Below, one piece after another: positions 26,401 to 34,238 of a DNA stretch of 64,000 nucleotides. Origin of the DNA: Myxococcales bacterium (lineage in GTDB: Bacteria; Myxococcota; Bradymonadia; UBA7976; UBA1532); the NCBI GenBank assembly GCA_020633515.1, contig JACKDM010000022.1, positions 1 through 64,000 of the forward strand, written 5' to 3'. The notes below the pieces were generated by a model that was not told the origin of the DNA, made no database searches, and worked only from the letters and a program-made list of their open reading frames with translations. The position numbers and the translations under genes were made by a program. Each line of letters begins with the position of its first letter. Positions within the stretch are counted from its first letter, which is position 1.

Positions 26401-27458
26401 AAGACGACGGCTTCACCGACGAGCGCCTCCGCCGCCGCCGCGTCGAGCTCGAACGCGACCTGCTGCGCACCGTGCGCGCCGATCTGGAGCACCTCGAGAG
26501 CAACACCGACCTCGAGATCCTCACCGTCGAGCAGATGCACGCCGTCGAGCGCCGCCTCGACCACCTCGTGCGCTTCCTCGCCGACGACGACCCGCAGCTC
26601 GAACGCTGCCGCCGCCGCGTCCGCCAGCACCGCACCACCCGCATCCGCCGCCGCGAGGCCGAGCGCCGCCGCGACGCGCTCGTGCGTCAGGCCGTCGAGG
26701 AGCTGCGCGCCGACGCGCTCCACGAGGCGTGCGCGCTCGAACAGGACGGCCTCGTCGACGGCGACCTCGCCCGCCAGACCCTCGAACGCTGGCGCCGCGC
26801 CGAGCCGATCGTCGCCGCGCTCGAAGAGGCCATGGCCGCCCGCGCCTTCGACCGCCTCGCCCACCTCCTCGACGCGCTCGAACGCACCGAGTCACAGCCG
26901 CACATCGCCCGGCTCACCCTGCGCGACCCGTTCGAGGGCGACGAGCTCCCGGCCGGGATCTCCCGCCTCCGCGAGCTGTTGCCCCGCCTCGTCGCCCAGG
27001 ACGAGGAGCTCGTCGCCCGCCGCGCGGAGGCGCTGCGCGCCATCGACGACCTCGTCACCCGGTTCCACGACGCGATCTGCCTCGTCGCCGCCGACGCCCC
27101 CGCCGCGCTCGACGCCGACCCGCAGTACCGCGCCTACCTCGACGGCGCCGTGCGCTGGGCCCACGAGCAGACCGCGACCCTCAGCGGTCGCCTCCGCGCC
27201 GCCGCCGCCGACGACGCCGAGGCGAGCGGGCTCGTCCGCCGCGTCGAAGCCCGCCTCCCGCCGGGTGATCCCCAAGCCCTCGCCCGCTTCCTCGACGCCC
27301 GCTTCCGCGCCTACCGCGCCGACCACCGCTTCGCGATGGCGTGCAGTCAGGCGCCGCTCTCGAGCCTCCGCCAGCACCGCGAGCAGCTCCTGCAGATCCG
27401 CGAGCGCTGGCGCGGCCTCCCCGACCTGCTCCGCCTCGTCGACGACCTGCTCAGGTAG
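23460..27458 (+). CDS. Very large zinc-ribbon and helical/coiled-coil protein, unknown function
   Basis: 1332 residues, no signal peptide or membrane helix. ATG at 23460 follows a GGGAGACAGGG stretch. The N-terminus holds a zinc ribbon (CEECGN...CTACE, residues 5-24), then a Pro-rich linker to about residue 95. The remaining 1230 or so residues are almost continuous charged helices with heptad-like leucine spacing, broken by short loops, as in solenoid or long coiled-coil proteins. No Walker motif, so not an SMC ATPase. It closes the five-gene run, 49 bp after the atypical kinase. A cytoplasmic scaffold or filament serving the kinase is the simplest guess. I do not recognise the family. Confidence 0.7.
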   Translation: MNGRCEECGNPLPAGADGEARCTACERTLALPASALGEGPPPTLELGQPPRTGPLFPRGRPAFPDKPQRLTLPQPGRALAPVFPTRRPTEDDTALDRTQESKVDGAAPERVDRIEVAEALARLDSQLGPEWTDLLAADDFPALLVKLERARRIMPGPAVDDAVRRVRAGQRGRIAEALAEFDVRIKADELEQADAVLGRVRRMADDTDAVDRATAVLARAWDDRHATEEGRLKLDRARELAAPPHPPRRLKQALKLYEDLLRRLDRYVGLRPAYELIKAERDEVERLVKAADQKESQRATAIAIGRIDVLVATLADYTEAKASGRLEEDYAQARIEEIEHEIGEKLAAKVDEFLQDADEIAQNPRDAHIALERLREHERLWHYLPPARRGEVERRAESLVALIRRRDEVIARCEAATALIEKGEYVAAIRQLAIQRELHQSLQIDVRRPLEVAVAALEQRLERRLDGLAALFADPYIGDADLDRVQRSAAELREQVEPVATHVPSLAALQARAAEVERDARRLRGELARCDRELDRVRALLDDGQIARARRLIERLDESIPPQRRADVTDLKDDLDLVIREDEVEGRLHVLALQDPDAALAWAERHPDNPACRQYRLHANAAGLLDEIREAELRGEHEKALMLATRLADQPPPALEGHVEAVVRHLERVIRDRAEVRRRIGILRDARGAGRLGEALGLFEGELTVPADLAGEWQTLREEALRVDAARLQAEVEAALAEARRGREAWQAAGWPDDDILAPPGSDADPAATRAHIDDALRALESAASAAAALGRRRRAGTVETTLHAVEVEQRVCRAEAALAQHDFESADAILGEPGDPEDPRVARARARLRRLAFGRHFAHAIAAGELAEARELIEAYGARSSDEVLVAGRVFNCAQFIARQVLAASQLGAREAVGGLREAHRAHAQLVAAHPRARVVLRGLRGELDEAMIRAIDQLGAALDAEPLPGAIVEHHQTLEALIEDDGFTDERLRRRRVELERDLLRTVRADLEHLESNTDLEILTVEQMHAVERRLDHLVRFLADDDPQLERCRRRVRQHRTTRIRRREAERRRDALVRQAVEELRADALHEACALEQDGLVDGDLARQTLERWRRAEPIVAALEEAMAARAFDRLAHLLDALERTESQPHIARLTLRDPFEGDELPAGISRLRELLPRLVAQDEELVARRAEALRAIDDLVTRFHDAICLVAADAPAALDADPQYRAYLDGAVRWAHEQTATLSGRLRAAAADDAEASGLVRRVEARLPPGDPQALARFLDARFRAYRADHRFAMACSQAPLSSLRQHREQLLQIRERWRGLPDLLRLVDDLLR

Positions 27459-29007
27459 CGCCCTCGCCCGCCGGCCCCGCCCCGAGCCGCGCGCTCTCCC
27501 GCGCGTCCGGCGCCAGGATCAGCGCCCGCTGCGCCAGCTTCGCGAGCTTCTTGTCGACGAGCTCCCCGATCATCTCCGGATCGGTCAACGGCGCGTCGTC
27601 GACCGTCACCTCATAGAGCCCCTGCGCCAGATCCGCCTGCATCGCCGCCACCAGCGCCGCCCGATCGCGCCCGTCGAGCCGCGCGATCAGCGCCCGATCG
27701 ACCGCGTCGAGCCCGAGCCCCTGATGCAGCAGGTTGGTGCAGCCCGGCCCCTGCCGCGCCTGATGGCGCGCGAAGAACGGCGCCACCGGCCGATCCGGCG
27801 GGATCGGCACCCAGGGCCGCGCCCAGGTCCCGATCCGCAGCGCGCCGGTCGCGAACAGCTCCAGCAGCGGCCCGCCGAGCTCGACCCGATCCTCCTTCTG
27901 CGGCGGCCGCCCCACCACCAGCGCCGCGTAGTGGCACAGCGTCTCGAACTTGATGCCCTGCGGATACTCGGTCAGCACCTTGAGCGCCGCCTTGACCAGC
28001 TCGTCCTGCGTGTCGATCACCATGCCCTCGGGGCTCTCGAAGGTGTCGTCGTCGCGCAGCCGCAGCCGGCTCGCCACCTGCCGCCCGAAGAGCCGCGCGG
28101 CGGTCAGCGCCCGGTCGAGCTTCACCTCGCAGTGACACAGCAGCGAGCGCCGGAAGAAGCGCACGTTGAGGTAGTCGAGGTACTGCTCGGTCTCGACGAG
28201 CCCCTGCGCCATCGTCGCGAGCCGGTCGCTCGCGCCGGGGCCGAGCTTGTCGGCGAACATCGAGTCGAACTCCGCATCGCCCACGTACTGCAAGCCCGAG
28301 CGCGCCGCCTGCTCGGCGAACTCCGAGAACCACATCGGGCTGTTGACGTCGACGAGGTGCTCGTAGAGCACGTAGGCGTCCGACAACTGCCCGATCACCT
28401 CCACCTCCTTGCGCAGCCAGCGCGCCGAGAGGCTGCGATCGGCCGGCGCGTACTCCACGATCGTCGACAACAGCGCCCGCGCCTGCCGCACCCGCTCCGC
28501 CGGATCGATCGCGGTGACGTGCCGCCGCAGCATCGACCGGATCATGCCCCGCACATGCCAGCCCGGCCAGGTGTTGTAGCTGATGTAGGCGATGCCATGC
28601 GGCGCGAGGTGAACCCGGCAGATCCCGAGGATCCGCTCCTGCACCTCGGCCGGCACCCACGAGAAGACCCCGTGGCAGATGATGTAGTCGAACTTCCCCC
28701 ACGCCGGCGTCACGTCGAGGATGTCCATCGCGTGCAGGCGGATGTTGCCGAGCCCGAGCGCCGCCGCGTCGGCCCGCGCGACCGCGATCTGCGCCTGCGA
28801 TCGATCGACGCCGACGAACTCGCTCTCGGGGAACAGCGCCGCGAGCGGCATGAGGTTGCCGCCGAGCCCGCAGCCGAGCTCCAGCACCCGGCAGCGCTGC
28901 ACCGGCGCCGGATCGAGCCCGAAGAGCGCGGCGATGGTGTGCAGGTGGTCGGGGTGGGTGAGCGCAAACGGGTGGTTGTCGTAGAGCAGGTCTTCGTAAT
29001 CGGCCAT
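27451..29007 (-). CDS. SAM-dependent methyltransferase with a methyltransferase regulatory domain
   Basis: 518 residues. The N-terminal class I methyltransferase has the SAM-binding motif VLELGCGLGGN (about residues 40-50), an acidic strand end (FVGVDRS) and motif DYIICHGVFSWV. From about residue 210 to 320 it matches the regulatory domain found beside such enzymes, including protein-lysine methyltransferases of Rickettsia. The C-terminal 150 residues look like the winged-helix-like segment that follows in that group. The likely target is a protein lysine, but a small-molecule substrate cannot be excluded. Its 3' end overlaps the large helical-protein gene by 8 bp, convergently. Confidence 0.8.
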   Translation of the reverse strand: MADYEDLLYDNHPFALTHPDHLHTIAALFGLDPAPVQRCRVLELGCGLGGNLMPLAALFPESEFVGVDRSQAQIAVARADAAALGLGNIRLHAMDILDVTPAWGKFDYIICHGVFSWVPAEVQERILGICRVHLAPHGIAYISYNTWPGWHVRGMIRSMLRRHVTAIDPAERVRQARALLSTIVEYAPADRSLSARWLRKEVEVIGQLSDAYVLYEHLVDVNSPMWFSEFAEQAARSGLQYVGDAEFDSMFADKLGPGASDRLATMAQGLVETEQYLDYLNVRFFRRSLLCHCEVKLDRALTAARLFGRQVASRLRLRDDDTFESPEGMVIDTQDELVKAALKVLTEYPQGIKFETLCHYAALVVGRPPQKEDRVELGGPLLELFATGALRIGTWARPWVPIPPDRPVAPFFARHQARQGPGCTNLLHQGLGLDAVDRALIARLDGRDRAALVAAMQADLAQGLYEVTVDDAPLTDPEMIGELVDKKLAKLAQRALILAPDARESARLGAGPAGEGAT

Positions 29008-29064
29008 GGCACCCCCTCGGCCCCGGTTGTACCGCGACCCCGCCCGCCGCGCGAGTGAAGCGGG

Positions 29065-29070
29065 TATAGT
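29065..29070 (+). promoter_or_regulatory. Possible -10 element (TATAGT) of the NUDIX regulator gene
   Basis: TATAGT ends eight bases before the ATG at 29079, so transcription would begin at or next to the start codon, giving a leaderless mRNA. A matching TATAGTGTGCG on the minus strand precedes the nicotinamidase-like gene at 31468. Confidence 0.45.
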
Positions 29071-29078
29071 GCGCGGCC

Positions 29079-29792
29079 ATGAGCCTGCCCGACGACGCCG
29101 ACTTCATCACCCGCTATCAAGCCGAGGTCGACCGCTGGCCGCGCCCCGCCGTCACCGTCGACCTCGTCGTCTTCACCGTGCGCGACGGCGCCCTCCACCT
29201 CCTCCTCGTGCGCCGCCGCGAGCCCCCCTTCGCCGAGACCTGGGCGCTGCCCGGCGGCTTCGTGCGCGTCGGCGACGGGGTCGTCGACCAGGGCGAGGAC
29301 CTCGACGCCGCCGCCGCGCGTGAGCTCGCCGAAGAGACCGGCCTCTCGCCCGGCGACGTCCGGCTCGAACAGCTCTACACCTTCGGCGCCGCCGGCCGCG
29401 ACCCGCGGATGCGCGTCATCTCGGTCGCGTGGTACGCGCTCGTCCGCCCCGAGCTCGCGCCCACCGCCGGCGGCGACGCCGCCGAGGCCGCCTGGCACCC
29501 CGTCACCGCCCGCCCGCCGCTCGCGTTCGACCACGACCGCATCGTCGACACCGCGCTCGCCCGCCTCCGCGGCAAGCTCGATTACAGCCCCATCGCCTTC
29601 GACCTCGTCCCCGCCACCTTCACCGTCGCCGAGCTGCACGCCGTGCACGACGCCATCCGCGCCGAGCCGCAGGACGCCGCCAACTTCCGCCGCCGCTTCC
29701 GCCGCCTCGAAGAAGACGGCCTCGTCGCCCCGGTCGGCCAGCGCCCCACCGGCAAGCGCCCGGCGACGCTCTACCGCTTCACCTCCCGATGA
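29079..29792 (+). CDS. nrtR: NrtR-type NUDIX regulator (NUDIX domain plus winged helix)
   Basis: 237 residues. The NUDIX box is present with the usual spacing (G-x5-E-x7-RELAEETGL, about residues 69-90). The C-terminal 75 residues (LVPATFTVAELHAVHDAI then NFRRRFRRLEEDGLV) match the winged-helix DNA-binding domain of NrtR regulators. NrtR proteins bind ADP-ribose through the NUDIX fold and repress NAD biosynthesis or salvage genes. Such a gene, a nicotinamidase-like hydrolase, lies 870 bp away on the other strand with a palindrome at its promoter. An enzyme-only NUDIX hydrolase is less likely given the winged helix. The stop overlaps the next start (ATGA). Confidence 0.8.
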   Translation: MSLPDDADFITRYQAEVDRWPRPAVTVDLVVFTVRDGALHLLLVRRREPPFAETWALPGGFVRVGDGVVDQGEDLDAAAARELAEETGLSPGDVRLEQLYTFGAAGRDPRMRVISVAWYALVRPELAPTAGGDAAEAAWHPVTARPPLAFDHDRIVDTALARLRGKLDYSPIAFDLVPATFTVAELHAVHDAIRAEPQDAANFRRRFRRLEEDGLVAPVGQRPTGKRPATLYRFTSR

Positions 29793-30670
29793 ACACCCGC
29801 CCGCCGGCCGCCGCGCGCTTCGACCCGCCGGTGCAGGTCTGGCGCTGGACCACGCCGCCGCTCGAATGGGCCGCCTTCGCCGCCGACGCCCGCGCGCGCG
29901 CTGGGCTCGACGCCGCCGCCTGGGAGGCCGTGCTCTGGCACGGCGGGCTCTGGATCGCGCGCCGCCGCCCGACCCCCGGTGAGGCGGTCGCGGGTGAGGT
30001 CGCGCTCTACGCCTTCGCCGCGCCGCCCGCGACCCCGCCGCCGCCGGTCGTGCTCGCCGAGCAGGGCGCGGTCATCGCCGTCGACAAGCCCGCGTGGTGG
30101 CCCACGCAAGGCACCCGCGCCAGCGCCCGGTTCTCGCTCGAAGCCGCGGTGCAGGCGCTCGTCGGCGACCCCGCGGCGCGCGCGGTGCACCGCCTCGACC
30201 GGCAGACCAGCGGCGTCGTGCTCTTCGCCCGCGACGGCGCCACCGCCGGCCGCCTCCACGCCCGGTTTCGCGAGCGCGCCGTCGACAAGTCCTACCGCGC
30301 GATCGTCGAGGGCCAGCCGCCCGCCGCCTTCACCGTCACCGGCCGCCTGCGTCGCGTCGCCCACCCGCAGCACTCGCTGTTTGCGCTCGGCGACGACGGC
30401 GTCCAGAGCGAGAGCCGCTTCACCGTCGTCGCCCGCGGCCCCGCCCGCGCCGCCGTCGACGCCCGCCCGCTCACCGGCCGCACCCACCAGCTCCGCGTGC
30501 ACCTCGCCCACGCCGGCTGCCCCATCGTCGGCGACGACCTCTATGGCCCCGGCTGGCGCCCCGGCGACCCCGAGCGGCTGCTCTTGCACGCGCACGCGCT
30601 CGCGCTCACCCTCGACGGCCGCGAACTCGCCGTCGAAGCGCCCGTGCCCGAAGGGTTTTCAGTCGAGTGA
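29789..30670 (+). CDS. RluA-family RNA pseudouridine synthase
   Basis: 293 residues. The start overlaps the stop of the upstream gene. The catalytic motif HRLDRQTSGVVLF carries Asp137, and the later RPLTGRTHQLRVH motif is also typical of RluA enzymes, which convert uridine to pseudouridine in rRNA or tRNA. No S4 domain is evident in the first 80 residues, which are divergent and rich in Trp and Ala. The target RNA is unknown. The last 12 bp overlap the convergent hydrolase gene. Confidence 0.88.
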   Translation: MNTRPPAAARFDPPVQVWRWTTPPLEWAAFAADARARAGLDAAAWEAVLWHGGLWIARRRPTPGEAVAGEVALYAFAAPPATPPPPVVLAEQGAVIAVDKPAWWPTQGTRASARFSLEAAVQALVGDPAARAVHRLDRQTSGVVLFARDGATAGRLHARFRERAVDKSYRAIVEGQPPAAFTVTGRLRRVAHPQHSLFALGDDGVQSESRFTVVARGPARAAVDARPLTGRTHQLRVHLAHAGCPIVGDDLYGPGWRPGDPERLLLHAHALALTLDGRELAVEAPVPEGFSVE

Positions 30671-31468
30671 GCCGGTCGTCGTGGTCTGCATCCCCCGCGC
30701 GCCCAGCTCGGCGATGAACTTCGCCTGATGCGCCTCGAAGCCCGTCACCGGGCTCACCGCGTCGGTCAGCAGACACAGCCGCGCCGCCGGCCGCGCGTCG
30801 GGCACCACCGCCTCGAGCGCGTCGGCCAGATCGCGCACGGTATGCGCCACGCAGTGCGAGCCCGCCTCGCCCGCGACCACCACCCGATCGGCCTGCGCCA
30901 GCGCCGCGACCAGCGCCCGGTTCTGCGCCGTCGCCGCGTCCTCGGGATCGGGCACCTCGGCCGTCACCGCCGAGAAGTGCTCGGTCCAGATGTTCTGCCC
31001 CTTGAGCACATAGTCGACCACCCGCCCGCGCGCCTCCTCCCAGCGCCGCAGCGCCGCGAACAGCGCCGGCCAGACGTTGTGCCCCGGGCTCCCGATGAGG
31101 CAGTGCGGCGGCCAGATCGTGTGCGGATAGCGACCGCCGGCCTCGAGCGCGTCGAGGTAGCGGAGCGCCCGCTCGGCGCCGGCCGGATCGGCGGTGTGCC
31201 ACTCACCCGCGCGCACCGCCGCGGCGGTGATCGTCGTGAACGGCGCCGGCGGCGCGCCCTTCGCGTCGCGCCAGAAGCCGGGGTGGGCGATGTCGACGGG
31301 GTGGTGGCTGTCGAGGGTGACGTGGATGGCGTCGAGCGCCTCGCCGTGGCGGTCGATCCAGCCGGCGAGGCGATCCATGTCGGCGTCGGCGCCGGGCACG
31401 TAGAGCGCGCCGCTCTCGGGGTCGCAGAAGTCGTTCTGGGGGTCGATGACGAGCAGTCGAGTCTTCAC
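30659..31468 (-). CDS. Isochorismatase-family cysteine hydrolase, nicotinamidase-like
   Basis: 269 residues. GTG at 31468 was chosen because GGAGG lies eight bases upstream and the conserved N-terminal strand VKTRLLVIDPQNDFC starts there; the frame is open to 31558. The triad is visible: Asp of DPQNDF, Lys of YVLKGQN and Cys of AGEAGSHCVAHT. The D-x-H...H pattern (LDSHHPVDIAH) suggests the metal site of nicotinamidases. The product is longer than PncA of E. coli (213) and could act on another amide. Its promoter carries a palindrome that may bind the neighbouring NrtR-type regulator. Confidence 0.8.
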   Translation of the reverse strand: MKTRLLVIDPQNDFCDPESGALYVPGADADMDRLAGWIDRHGEALDAIHVTLDSHHPVDIAHPGFWRDAKGAPPAPFTTITAAAVRAGEWHTADPAGAERALRYLDALEAGGRYPHTIWPPHCLIGSPGHNVWPALFAALRRWEEARGRVVDYVLKGQNIWTEHFSAVTAEVPDPEDAATAQNRALVAALAQADRVVVAGEAGSHCVAHTVRDLADALEAVVPDARPAARLCLLTDAVSPVTGFEAHQAKFIAELGARGMQTTTTGSLD

Positions 31469-31505
31469 TTTGGAGACCTCCGACCAGGGTTGCGAGCCGG
31501 CGCAC

Positions 31506-31529
31506 ACTATAAAGGTCTCGTTGACCTTT
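31506..31529 (-). promoter_or_regulatory. Promoter with overlapping palindrome AAAGGTC-N5-GACCTTT
   Basis: On the minus strand TATAGT (31511-31506) lies about 38 bases before the GTG at 31468. A perfect 7-bp inverted repeat (31511-31517 and 31523-31529, spacer TCGTT) sits immediately upstream, between the expected -35 and -10. A repressor bound here would block the promoter. On the plus strand the right arm ends in five T residues, so a terminator reading is also possible, but no plus-strand gene ends nearby. Confidence 0.5.
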
Positions 31530-31570
31530 TTGGAAGGACGATCGACGCCCGGCCGCATCAGCGGCCGCGA

Positions 31571-34162
31571 TCAGCGCCCCGGCGCCGGATGGTCGGCGAG
31601 CGCCGCCGCCAGATCGACCGGCCCCACCCCCGCCGTCGCGAGCCCCGCCGCCCGCGGCCCGAGCAGCAGCACCGCTTGTGCCCGCCCCGCCGGCAAGTGC
31701 GCCAGCGGCAGCCACGGGAGCTGCGTCAACATGCGCGCCTCGGCCTCGCCGTACAGCTTCGCCCGCGCCGCCCGATCGAGCGTGCGCCCGGCCGCCTCGA
31801 CCCGCGCCGCGAGGATGTCGTCGGCAGCGCCGAGCCCCCGCCGCGCGCGCTCGACCCACTGCTGCACCTCGGCGAGCGGATCGTCCCCCACCAGCGGCGC
31901 CCGCGTCTCGACGATCAGCGCGTCGAGCTGCCCCTCGTCGAGCGCGCTCGCGCCCTGCTCGGCGCTCACGATGTTGAGCACCGTCTGCAGCCCCGCCGCG
32001 CTCAGTCGAGCGGCGATCGCCGACGCCAGCGCCTCGTCGCCCGCGGTCGTGCCGAGCACCAGCGGCGCGCCCGTCGCCCCCGCGAGCCCCGCCCGCGCCG
32101 CCGCGTCGTCGGCCGCGAGCGCCACCACCGCCGGATCGTGACCGAGCACCCCCGCCGGCAGCAGCCGCCCGCTCGCCGTCCACCCGCCGCCGCCCGCCTT
32201 CGCCAGCGCCTCGCGATCGAGCGCCGCCGAGATCGCGCGCCGCACCGGCAGCGACGACTGCGGCCCGACCCCGATGAACTGCAAGCCCCGCCCGACCAGC
32301 GCCGGCCCCACCGGCACCGCCGCGACCGTCACCGCGTCCACCGGCGTCCGCAGCGCCAGCGTCTCCGCGCGCGGATCGGCCACCAGCGCCGTGTCGGCCG
32401 GCAGCCGCACCAGATCATGGCGCCCGCCCTGCACCCCGCCGATCAACGCCGCGTCGTCGCCCGCCCCCCCGAGCGGATCGATCACCAGCGCGTGCGCGCC
32501 CCGCAGCGCCGCGAAGCGCGGATCGTGCGCCCGCAGCAGCCGCAGCGGCCCCTCGCCGGGCGGCCCTTCGAAGCGGTACGGCCCCGAGCCCGCCGGCCGC
32601 GCGAAGCGGCGCGGGTCGTCGCACTCGTCGATCCCGGCCGGCAGCAGCCGCACCGCCGCGAGCGGCGCCGTGGGGTGGGGGAGGGGGCCGGCGTAGACCA
32701 GCCGCGCGCCCGTCGCCGTCGCCTGCACGTCGGCCAGCGCCGCGAACTGCCCGCGCAGCCGCGCGTAGCGCAGCGACCACACCAGATCGGCCACCGTCGC
32801 CGGCCGCCCCGCCTCGCCGACGCACGGGTGCGGGTGAAAGCGCACCCCCTCGGTCAGCGTCACCTCGACCGTCGCCGCGTCCTCGCCCACCGACCACTGC
32901 CCGACCGCGGCCGCGACCGGCGCGCCCGAAGCGTCGAGGCGCAGCAGCGGCTCGATCGCCAGCTCCAGCGCGAGCGCCGCCGCCGTCTCCGGCGGCCCGT
33001 ACGGATCGAGCACGCCCCGCGGCCCGCTCCAGCCCACGCGCAGCTCCACCGGCGGCGTCGCCGGCGCCGTCACCACTGGCGCCCGCGGCTCGGGCGTCGA
33101 GCGGCCGAACAGCGCGAACAGCGCCCCCACCGAGCCCGCGAGCAGCACCCCCGCCGCCACGAACAGCAGCCAGTTCGTCCGCCGCTCCTCGCGCACCTCG
33201 GGATCGGGCTCGGCGACCGCCCCGCTCGAGATGATCGCCGTCGAGAACACCGGCGTGTCGTCCCCGCCCGGCCGCCGGATCACCGGCGCCGACTGCGCGC
33301 CGGCGTACGGCGCGATCGCCGCCCGCATCGCGCCCGCGTGGGGGAAGCGATCACCCGGCCGCTTGGCGAGCGCGCGCGCGATCACCACCTGCAACCCCGG
33401 CGGCGCGTTCTCGGCGCGCGGCGGCGGGCTCTCGAGGTGCTGCTGCATGATCGCGATCGCGCTCTTGCCGGTGAACGGCAGCCGCCCCTCGATCAGCCGG
33501 TAGAGCATCACCCCGACCGCGTAGATGTCGGCCGCCGGCCCGATCTCGGCCTGCTCGATCTGCTCCGGCGACATGTAGGTCGGCGTCCCGAGCGTCAACC
33601 CCGCCCGCGTGATGCGATGGCCCTGCGCGTCCTCCTGCATCACCCGCGCGATGCCGAAGTCGAGGACCCGAACGGTCTCGCGCCCATCGGGGCCGAGCAC
33701 CATCATCACGTTGCTCGGGTTGATGTCGCGGTGCACGATGCCGCGCCCGTGCGCGTCCTGCAGCGCTTGCAGCACCTGCGTCGTCACCTCGACCGCGCGC
33801 CCGACCGAGAGCGCGCCCTCGGACGCGAGCAGGTCTTCGAGCGAGCGCCCGTGCACGAGCTCCTGCACGATGAAGACGATCCCGTCGGGCTCCTCACCGC
33901 AGTCGTAGAGCCGCACCGCGTAGGGCGTGTCCATCGAGGCCATGATCCGGGCCTCGCGCATGAAGCGCGCCCGGCTCGCCTCGGTGCTCTCCGCGTCGTT
34001 GTGCTGCGGCCGCAGCACCTTGACCGCGACCGCGTCCTTGCCGGCGCGCGCCCGATAGACGACCCCGAAGGTGCCCTTCGCGAGCGGCGCCTCGATCACG
34101 TACCGCCCGCCGAGCGCGCGGCCGATCAGCGGATCTTCCTGGTCGGATGTAGAGACCGACAC
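31571..34162 (-). CDS. Transmembrane Ser/Thr kinase fused to a family-5 extracellular solute-binding domain
   Basis: 863 residues. GTG at 34162 with GGAGG eight bases upstream. Residues 20-290 are a complete Hanks-type kinase (HRDINPSN with Asp146, DFG 168-170, TPTYMSPEQ). A single membrane helix lies near 330-352. Residues 373 to 860 look like a family-5 solute-binding protein (the DppA/OppA type), with a VGQWSV...EVTLTEGVRFHP segment, AGSGPYRFE and VRRAISAALDREAL, all characteristic of that fold. The domain would face the periplasm or outside and bind a peptide or similar ligand, while the kinase signals inside. No peptide ABC permease is nearby, so sensing rather than uptake is likely. Confidence 0.88.
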   Translation of the reverse strand: MSVSTSDQEDPLIGRALGGRYVIEAPLAKGTFGVVYRARAGKDAVAVKVLRPQHNDAESTEASRARFMREARIMASMDTPYAVRLYDCGEEPDGIVFIVQELVHGRSLEDLLASEGALSVGRAVEVTTQVLQALQDAHGRGIVHRDINPSNVMMVLGPDGRETVRVLDFGIARVMQEDAQGHRITRAGLTLGTPTYMSPEQIEQAEIGPAADIYAVGVMLYRLIEGRLPFTGKSAIAIMQQHLESPPPRAENAPPGLQVVIARALAKRPGDRFPHAGAMRAAIAPYAGAQSAPVIRRPGGDDTPVFSTAIISSGAVAEPDPEVREERRTNWLLFVAAGVLLAGSVGALFALFGRSTPEPRAPVVTAPATPPVELRVGWSGPRGVLDPYGPPETAAALALELAIEPLLRLDASGAPVAAAVGQWSVGEDAATVEVTLTEGVRFHPHPCVGEAGRPATVADLVWSLRYARLRGQFAALADVQATATGARLVYAGPLPHPTAPLAAVRLLPAGIDECDDPRRFARPAGSGPYRFEGPPGEGPLRLLRAHDPRFAALRGAHALVIDPLGGAGDDAALIGGVQGGRHDLVRLPADTALVADPRAETLALRTPVDAVTVAAVPVGPALVGRGLQFIGVGPQSSLPVRRAISAALDREALAKAGGGGWTASGRLLPAGVLGHDPAVVALAADDAAARAGLAGATGAPLVLGTTAGDEALASAIAARLSAAGLQTVLNIVSAEQGASALDEGQLDALIVETRAPLVGDDPLAEVQQWVERARRGLGAADDILAARVEAAGRTLDRAARAKLYGEAEARMLTQLPWLPLAHLPAGRAQAVLLLGPRAAGLATAGVGPVDLAAALADHPAPGR

Positions 34163-34238
34163 CCTCGCGTCCTCCGAGCTCAGATCCCGGGCAGGCTAAC
34201 CCAATGCGCCGCGGGGCGCATCAATCGGCCCAACACCC

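Noticed and set aside
21573..26864. Very long open frame (1763 codons) on the minus strand opposite the kinase and helical-protein genes
   Set aside because: High GC leaves antisense frames open. The plus-strand proteins have a kinase fold, a zinc ribbon, sensible starts and ribosome-binding sites, while the antisense translation has no recognisable domain.
31511..31531. Rho-independent terminator on the plus strand
   Set aside because: The nearest plus-strand gene ends at 30670 and the stem is only 7 bp. Its place at the minus-strand promoter fits an operator better.
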